This document shows positions 62,136-64,000 of a stretch of DNA of 64,000 nucleotides, piece by piece; within the stretch, counting starts at the first letter, position 1, and each line of letters begins with the position of its first letter. The DNA is from an uncultured Sphingobacteriaceae bacterium (lineage in GTDB: Bacteria > Bacteroidota > Bacteroidia > Sphingobacteriales > Sphingobacteriaceae). The translations under genes were made by a program, and so were the position numbers. Location of the stretch: the NCBI GenBank assembly GCA_946480915.1, contig CAMLLO010000008.1, forward strand, positions 1 through 64,000. Direction: 5' to 3'. The notes under the pieces are model-generated. The model was not told the DNA's origin. It was given only the letters and a program-made list of their open reading frames with translations, and did not search any database.

Positions 62136-64000
62136 ATGATAAAAGCGATAAAAATTATGAAATTTAAAATTCTATGTAAACGGGTATTCTTAATTGGATT
62201 TTTACTGACTTTACTAACTGAAGCTGGTATAGCGCAATCTAAAGCCACCTGGATTTGGTACCCCGGCGATTTTGAAGTATGGTTGGGTAATAAAATGCAA
62301 AACCGCCGTACCGAACGCGGTTCTTTTTTGCCTCCTTTCTGGAAACTGGACAATCATTATGTGTTAATCGATTTCCATAAAGTATTTGATTTAAAAGAGG
62401 CGGAAGAAGCTGAGCTTTTTGTTGAAGGACAATACAACGTGAAGGTCGACGGAAAGCCGTTTTTTGGTTATCCAAACAAAATAACTATCCCGGCAGGGAA
62501 ACATAAAGTAAGCTTAAAAGTGTTTTGCCAGGATAGAGTTCCCGCTATTTATGTAAGAGGAAAACAGGTTGTTTCTGATTCGACCTGGCTGGTTACGTAC
62601 GAAGATAAAGAATGGATCGATCAATCGGGAAAAGTTTCTGATCAGTCCGGTACTACCTGGCTAAAGGCGGCTTCATGGAATTTCGATGCTCCATCAAGCC
62701 CACCATCAAAGTTTAGGTTGGCAACCAAACCTCAGTCGGCTGTTAACAGTCAAAAGAACGGCAACTCTACGGTTTACGATTTTGGTAAAGAGACTTTTGG
62801 CTTTGTGAAAATGCATGGATTGAAAGGAAAGGGCCGGATCGAACTTTATTATGGTGAGTCGAAAGAAGAGGCATTGAGCAAAGAGCATGCGGAAACCCTG
62901 GATATGCTGGATATCAGCTTTTCGCAGAAAAGAGATACAATCACCGAACTTACTAAAGCATTCAGATATGTAAACGTTGTTTTGCCACAAGGCTTAACGC
63001 TCGATTCGGTTTCCATGCTGTACGAATATCTTCCTGTTGCAGATAAAGGTGGTTTTCGTTGCTCGGATGAAGAGATCAATAAGATTTATGATGTAGCTAA
63101 GTACACTTTCCATTTAAACACCAGGGAGTTTTTTATCGACGGTATAAAACGCGATCGCTGGATTTGGTCTGGAGATGCGTATCAGAGTTACCTGATGAAT
63201 TATTACCTGTTGTTCGACTCTCCGTCGGTATCACGTACACTTCTTGCTTTACGCGGAAAAGATCCGGTAACGAGTCATATTAATACCATTATGGATTATA
63301 CTTTTTACTGGTTTATTGGTATTTACGATTACTACTTGTACTCTGGTGATAAGAATTTTATCCAGCAGTTTTATCCACGGATGCAAAGTTTAATGGAATA
63401 CTGTTTGTCCCGAAGAAATGCGAATGGCATGATGGAAGGTCTTGCAGGCGATTGGGTATTTATTGATTGGGCCGATGGTTTAAGCAAGAAAGGTGAAGTG
63501 AGTTTTGAGCAAATGCTTTTGGCCCGAAGCTTGGAAGCGATGGCAATAAGTGCCGAAATTGCAAAAGACAGTGCAGGTGCAGCACGTTACAAGAAATTAG
63601 CATCGGAACTTAAAACTAAAATATTTGCCAATTACTGGAGCGATGAAAAACATGCTTTGGTACACAGTCGCGTGGATGGTAAGCAAACTGATAATGTAAC
63701 CCGCTATGCAAACATGTTCGGTATTTTCTTCAACTATTTTAACGAATCGCAGAAGCAGGATGTTAAACAACATGTGCTGCTGAACGATAAAATTCAAAAA
63801 ATTACCACGCCATACATGCGCTTTTACGAGCTTGAAGCATTATGCGCAATGGGCGAGCAGCCTTACGTTCTGAAAGAAATGAAGGACTATTGGGGCGGCA
63901 TGTTAAAATTGGGCGCAACTTCTTTCTGGGAAGAATACAATCCATCTAAAAAAGGGGCTGAACATTATGCGATGTATGGTCGTGAGTTCGGAAAAAGCCT
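62136..64000 (+). CDS. GH78 family alpha-L-rhamnosidase (third, runs off the window)
   Basis: A partial gene with no stop before the window end (more than 620 codons). ATG 62136 is preceded by AGAAGG at a normal distance; ATG 62157 is an alternative and also gives a signal peptide (LIGFLLTLLTEAGIAQ). The N-terminal beta domains contain KATWIWYPGDFEVW, ELFVEGQYNVKVDGKPFFGY and VYDFGKETFGFVKM. The (alpha/alpha)6 barrel shows FFIDGIKRDRWIWSGDAYQS, the acid-bearing block of a GH78 subgroup, and later WVFIDWADGLSKKG. It differs clearly from the two other GH78 genes (GIKRDR instead of DCP), so three subgroups are present. The C-terminal part is missing because of the window edge. Confidence 0.85.
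   Translation, partial: MIKAIKIMKFKILCKRVFLIGFLLTLLTEAGIAQSKATWIWYPGDFEVWLGNKMQNRRTERGSFLPPFWKLDNHYVLIDFHKVFDLKEAEEAELFVEGQYNVKVDGKPFFGYPNKITIPAGKHKVSLKVFCQDRVPAIYVRGKQVVSDSTWLVTYEDKEWIDQSGKVSDQSGTTWLKAASWNFDAPSSPPSKFRLATKPQSAVNSQKNGNSTVYDFGKETFGFVKMHGLKGKGRIELYYGESKEEALSKEHAETLDMLDISFSQKRDTITELTKAFRYVNVVLPQGLTLDSVSMLYEYLPVADKGGFRCSDEEINKIYDVAKYTFHLNTREFFIDGIKRDRWIWSGDAYQSYLMNYYLLFDSPSVSRTLLALRGKDPVTSHINTIMDYTFYWFIGIYDYYLYSGDKNFIQQFYPRMQSLMEYCLSRRNANGMMEGLAGDWVFIDWADGLSKKGEVSFEQMLLARSLEAMAISAEIAKDSAGAARYKKLASELKTKIFANYWSDEKHALVHSRVDGKQTDNVTRYANMFGIFFNYFNESQKQDVKQHVLLNDKIQKITTPYMRFYELEALCAMGEQPYVLKEMKDYWGGMLKLGATSFWEEYNPSKKGAEHYAMYGREFGKS

Overview
The window looks like a chromosomal segment of a Bacteroidota bacterium, most likely a Sphingobacteriaceae member such as Pedobacter. 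The support is a SusC/SusD pair, SusC-type carboxypeptidase-regulatory-like N-terminus, many Sec/lipoprotein exported CAZymes, almost no Shine-Dalgarno sequences, AT-rich intergenic DNA and heptameric tandem repeats. Every convincing gene is on the + strand. No rRNA, tRNA, CRISPR array, prophage or insertion sequence was seen.

The content is a large polysaccharide utilization locus whose enzyme set points to pectin, and specifically to rhamnogalacturonan II (RG-II): two PL1 pectate lyases, a GH140 apiosidase, a second GH140-like (DUF5060/DUF4038) enzyme, three GH78 rhamnosidases, two GH2 enzymes, GH43-like propellers, two sialidase-fold proteins, a GH141-like beta-helix enzyme, an SGNH acetylesterase and an alpha/beta hydrolase.

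Layout. 1-1219: regulatory DNA with no convincing gene. 1220-6530: SusC/SusD import pair ending in a terminator. 6531-7979: gene-poor stretch with an orphan copy of the susC promoter motif, short ORF ghosts and two more possible terminators. 7980-9687: first PL1 and its terminator. 9892-36199: a long, tightly packed operon running from outer polysaccharide cleavage to intracellular sugar-acid catabolism (Fe-ADH, DapA-like aldolase, PdxA2, DUF1537 kinase, Na+ symporter). 36271-36941: VapBC-like toxin-antitoxin pair. 37148-60316: second operon with GH78, GH43-like, GH2, a GntR regulator and a GH141-like/mutarotase fusion, then an oxidoreductase, a symporter, an isomerase, a split transketolase, a ribose-type ABC importer, an FGGY kinase and a GH63/GH37-like glycosidase. 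60337-64000: a frameshifted GH140-like gene, a SusD C-terminal scar and a GH78 gene that runs off the window.

Two intracellular modules stand out. The isomerase, kinase, two-subunit transketolase and ABC importer match the known non-oxidative D-apiose pathway, which would consume the apiose released by GH140. The aldolase, Fe-ADH, kinase and PdxA2 set fits, on paper and with correct stereochemistry, a route for the rare RG-II sugar DHA (3-deoxy-D-lyxo-heptulosaric acid): DHA to pyruvate plus D-threuronate, then D-threonate, then D-threonate-4-phosphate, then dihydroxyacetone phosphate. This second route is my inference and is the best candidate for an undescribed system here. The locus also carries a small family of palindromic repeats, one copy sitting in frame inside an esterase gene, and a shared promoter motif upstream of three sites.
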